A stretch of DNA of 8,882 nt from CAZQEZ01 sp964592475 (GTDB lineage Bacteria; Bacteroidota; Bacteroidia; Cytophagales; Cyclobacteriaceae): assembly GCA_964592475.1 (NCBI GenBank), contig CAZQEZ010000160.1:1-8882 (forward strand), in the 5' to 3' direction. The notes under the pieces were generated by a model. It was not told where the DNA came from. It did no database searches and saw nothing but the letters and a program-made list of their open reading frames with translations. Shown piece by piece: positions 6,323 through 8,882 of the stretch. A program made the position numbers and the translations under genes. Within the stretch, counting starts at the first letter, position 1; every line of letters begins with the position of its first letter.

Positions 6323-7351
6323 ATGAGCAAACCAGTAAAAATACTATCATTAGATGGCGGAGGCACACGTGGCCTTTTTCCGGCCACCATTCTAAACTGC
6401 ATTAAAGAAGACACTGGCAAGCAACCTCACGAAATATTTGATGTAATAGTAGGTGCCGCTACCGGTGGCATTATTTCAGCTGCCTTGGCATGCGGGCTCG
6501 ACACCAGCGAAATGGTGGATATCTACCTAAATCGTGCAGGATATTTACTGCCTGCGAACAGGTTTCGTCGTATATGGAACCCGTTAAACCTGTTTGCACC
6601 AAAATATTCCAATAGTAATTTGAAAGAAGTATTAAAAGAAAAATTTGGGAATAAAAAATTAAAAGATGTAGCAGCCCAATATGGTTCTGATACTGCATTT
6701 ATGCAGGCAGCATTGGATCTTAGTCCGGTAATTGAATCAGGTAAAATTCCGGAATTTAAAGTGGTAATTTATAATTCTGTAATAACGGAACATCATGAAG
6801 AAAGTATGGTGGATATTGCCTTACGTAATTCGGCGGCCGTGATAAACCTGCCTCTTTATCAAAACCATACAGAAGGCGGTAATTATGCCAATGATCCCGC
6901 AATGATAGGCTTATCATTTGCCATCAATGGCAAGGACGAAGCAAAAATTGGCAATAGCATTTTACCCAATAAAAAGATGGGACTAGCTGCTGATATCAAC
7001 AACATAAAATTGTTTTCACTGGGTTGTGGGAGTACTGGAAGTTCTCACGTGCCAAAAGATAAAATTGGCAGGGGAAATTGGGGGTTAATTAAATGGGTAA
7101 ATTACCTGATCAACCTAGTAATTGATACCAATATGGTAGCTACCCAACACTATGTGAACGAGATGCTACCACAAGGACAATATTTAAGAATTAATCCTTA
7201 TTATAAAGGTGAGGATGCGCCAGCGATTTTGAGAGATAAAGATTTAAAAATTGATGTAACAGATAAGGAGCAACTAACCGCCATTAATGAATACGCTATA
7301 AAATTTTATGACCAAAAAAAGCAGGAAATACATGATTTTCTGCAACTGTAA
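6323..7351 (+). CDS. Patatin-like protein with both catalytic dyad residues replaced (probable pseudoenzyme)
   Basis: The 342-residue protein has the patatin/phospholipase layout. It begins KILSLDGGGTRGLFPATIL with the oxyanion-hole motif DGGGTRG at 11-17. The nucleophile elbow follows at 41-50, then the helix-strand region with RNSAAVINLPLY (168-179), the GGNYANDPA strand (185-193), and a LFSLGCGST strand (230-238) equivalent to the usual ILSLGTG. In active patatins, which are acyl hydrolases of membrane lipids, the elbow is GxSxG and a DG(G/A) motif supplies the dyad Asp. Here the elbow reads GAATG, with Ala46 (codon GCT) at the serine position, and the second motif reads EGG, with Glu184 for Asp. 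Hydrolysis by the normal mechanism should be impossible. The frame is intact and the surrounding motifs are conserved, so this looks like a retained non-catalytic protein rather than decay. There is no signal peptide, so it is probably cytosolic. An FAD oxidase gene starts 12 bases downstream, suggesting an operon. Function is unknown. Confidence 0.85.
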   Translation: MSKPVKILSLDGGGTRGLFPATILNCIKEDTGKQPHEIFDVIVGAATGGIISAALACGLDTSEMVDIYLNRAGYLLPANRFRRIWNPLNLFAPKYSNSNLKEVLKEKFGNKKLKDVAAQYGSDTAFMQAALDLSPVIESGKIPEFKVVIYNSVITEHHEESMVDIALRNSAAVINLPLYQNHTEGGNYANDPAMIGLSFAINGKDEAKIGNSILPNKKMGLAADINNIKLFSLGCGSTGSSHVPKDKIGRGNWGLIKWVNYLINLVIDTNMVATQHYVNEMLPQGQYLRINPYYKGEDAPAILRDKDLKIDVTDKEQLTAINEYAIKFYDQKKQEIHDFLQL

Positions 7352-7363
7352 AAACTTAAAACT

Positions 7364-8863
7364 ATGAATGAAAGACTATTAAATATCTCTAAAACCCGCA
7401 AAACCTGGAAAAATGCCACCAGAAATGTGAAAGTTTCTCCTCTTCGATACTTCTTCCCAACTACTGTACAAGATATCAAAGACATAATAATTGACGCTGA
7501 AACGAAAGATTTACGCGTTAGAGCTGTTGGTTCTGGCCACTCTTTTTCTGAGGTGGCTAAAGGTCGCGATTATCTTCTGAACATGAAGCATTTAGACAAA
7601 ATAGAGAAAATTGATCCTGCCAATTTGAAAGAAAAATACAGAAAAACTTCTACCGGCGATCGCTATTTTGTCAAAACAGAAGCTGGCATTACCATTCGTG
7701 ATTTAAATAAAAAATTAGATAAAATCGGGCTCGCTTTATTGAACATGGGGGCAGTAAATTATCAAACCACTTCTGGTGCTTTATCCACTGCTACTCACGG
7801 CACTGGTATTAATATGCCAGCCTTTCCTGATATGGTGCAGTCGCTTTATTTAGTTACTCACCAAGGAAAGCTGATGCAAATAGAGCCCACAGATGGAATT
7901 ACAGATCCGGCAAAGTTTAAATCAATGCATGGTGAAGAGCTTGTGCAAGACGACGATATTTTTTACAGTGCCGTGGTTAGTTTGGGTGCCATGGGCATTA
8001 TATATGCTATCACTTTTGATGTAGTTCCTGAATTTTGGATTAAGGAATCGAGAAAAATGATAGATTGGAAAGAGCTGAAAGAACAACTTACAAGTGGCGA
8101 TTTTATTGAAAATGTGGTTAGAAAGCACGATTATGTCTCTTTCAGAGTAAACCCTTATTTGGTAAAAGGTAAGCATTTAGCCTCGGTGGTGGTTCAGGAC
8201 AAGCTACCTGGCAAACCAAAACTTTCCATAAATGCACGATTTAAAAATTTACGGGCTGAAATCTTAGGTAACATTCCTTTAGTTCCCTGGCTCACTATTT
8301 GGTATTTAAATATAAGGCCTCAGGCCATCCCTAGTAGTATCAATACCTTTTTAAAGGGCACTAAGGACAAGGAATTTATCGGGCGAAGTCATAAAACATT
8401 GTTTCAAAGCGGACCCAATATAAGGCGACATGGGATTAGCTCTGAATTTTCATTTCCTGTAGATGGTAAATTAATAGCAGGTATTATTGAAGTTATCATT
8501 AAGCAAGCAGATGAAAATCGTAAAGTAGGTAAACTTTATCAATCTTCTCATGTACCTTGTCGCTTTGTGATGCCTTCGAAAGCATTTATGTCTACTTCTT
8601 ACAACAGGGCTACTGCTTATATTGATCTGCCTCTGTTGCAACGTACCATTGGCGATTTCGAAATATTGGAGCGGTATCAGGATTTAATATTCGAAAATGA
8701 AGGTATACCGCATTGGGGAAAAATAAACAATAGATTGTACGGCCGCATTGATGTAACTCAAAAAAACTTTCCTATGTTGAAAAAATGGCAAGAGGTGAGG
8801 GCTAAACTAGATCCTAAAGGTACCTTCATATCATCATTCATGGAAAAAACTGAACTGGTATAA
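7364..8863 (+). CDS. FAD-linked oxidase of the D-arabinono-1,4-lactone / L-gulonolactone oxidase family
   Basis: The 499-residue protein has an N-terminal PCMH-type FAD-binding domain (about 25-225). It contains VGSGHSF at 55-61, where His59 is the position that carries covalent FAD in this family, and the pyrophosphate-binding segment TSGALSTATHGTG (136-148). The C-terminal half matches the ALO domain, with the characteristic HWxK motif as HWGK (450-453) and the terminal LDPKGTF (482-488). Family members oxidise sugar-1,4-lactones or alditols at C-1/C-2 using oxygen or another acceptor. The real substrate here is not evident. Length exceeds the roughly 440 residues of animal L-gulonolactone oxidase, partly through extra sequence around 230-350, which includes a short hydrophobic stretch (303-317) that might touch the membrane. 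No signal peptide is seen. The start follows the patatin-like gene by 12 bases, so the two are probably co-transcribed. The stop is 19 bases from the window end; further operon members cannot be excluded. Confidence 0.88.
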   Translation: MNERLLNISKTRKTWKNATRNVKVSPLRYFFPTTVQDIKDIIIDAETKDLRVRAVGSGHSFSEVAKGRDYLLNMKHLDKIEKIDPANLKEKYRKTSTGDRYFVKTEAGITIRDLNKKLDKIGLALLNMGAVNYQTTSGALSTATHGTGINMPAFPDMVQSLYLVTHQGKLMQIEPTDGITDPAKFKSMHGEELVQDDDIFYSAVVSLGAMGIIYAITFDVVPEFWIKESRKMIDWKELKEQLTSGDFIENVVRKHDYVSFRVNPYLVKGKHLASVVVQDKLPGKPKLSINARFKNLRAEILGNIPLVPWLTIWYLNIRPQAIPSSINTFLKGTKDKEFIGRSHKTLFQSGPNIRRHGISSEFSFPVDGKLIAGIIEVIIKQADENRKVGKLYQSSHVPCRFVMPSKAFMSTSYNRATAYIDLPLLQRTIGDFEILERYQDLIFENEGIPHWGKINNRLYGRIDVTQKNFPMLKKWQEVRAKLDPKGTFISSFMEKTELV

Positions 8864-8882
8864 GCTATTAATTATTTACTGA

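Noticed and set aside
6319..6405. Overlapping ATG four bases before the patatin start, opening a short frame of 28 codons
   Set aside because: It is out of frame with the patatin gene and gives only a short peptide with no recognisable features. The ATG at 6323 leads directly into the conserved patatin N-terminus.
6323..8863. Anti-phage CBASS-type system with a patatin effector
   Set aside because: No nucleotide cyclase or accessory gene is present, the patatin lacks its catalytic dyad, and its partner is a sugar-lactone-type oxidase.

Overview
The window looks like chromosomal DNA from a member of the Bacteroidota. The base composition is AT-rich, start codons lack Shine-Dalgarno sequences, several upstream regions carry TAnnTTTG-type -7 elements, and the RecA, SPOR-domain and BlaR1-like proteins are of Bacteroidota type. 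Cytophagales-like is a guess; nothing here fixes the taxonomy below phylum. There is no rRNA, tRNA, CRISPR array or recognisable mobile element.

Layout, left to right: (1) 1-356, apparently non-coding, ending in a promoter for fumC. (2) 357-1760 (+), class II fumarase FumC, complete with intact catalytic motifs, followed by a weak hairpin and a roughly 330-base AT-rich gap. (3) 2094-2717 (+), an exported coiled-coil protein with a C-terminal SPOR domain. (4) A strong shared hairpin terminator at 2743-2774, which separates it from convergent recA (2798-3829, -). (5) An AT-rich spacer, then a minus-strand regulatory pair: a BlaI/MecI-family repressor (5664-6053) overlapping a BlaR1-like M56 membrane metallopeptidase (4100-5674) by 11 bases. 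The peptidase lacks a penicillin-binding sensor. Its C-terminus instead holds two repeats resembling the plug motif of SusC/TonB-dependent receptors. Two copies of a 16-base palindrome lie just upstream of the repressor gene and are probably its own operators. (6) A divergent plus-strand pair: a patatin-fold protein (6323-7351) and, 12 bases later, a D-arabinono-1,4-lactone oxidase/L-gulonolactone oxidase-type FAD enzyme (7364-8863).

The most unusual item is the patatin-like protein. Its oxyanion-hole motif and overall patatin layout are kept, but the nucleophilic serine of GxSxG is alanine and the dyad aspartate of the DGG motif is glutamate. It reads as a full-length pseudoenzyme, co-transcribed with an oxidase whose FAD-linkage histidine and HWxK motif are intact. 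This could be an undescribed two-component unit of a non-catalytic patatin scaffold or ligand binder and a sugar-lactone-type oxidase. The pairing and its function are inference.

The fumC, SPOR-protein and recA genes are ordinary housekeeping or envelope genes. The BlaI/M56 pair probably forms a self-regulated, proteolysis-switched circuit. Its operator array lies in the same divergent intergenic region as the patatin promoter, so cross-control of the patatin-oxidase pair is possible but not shown.
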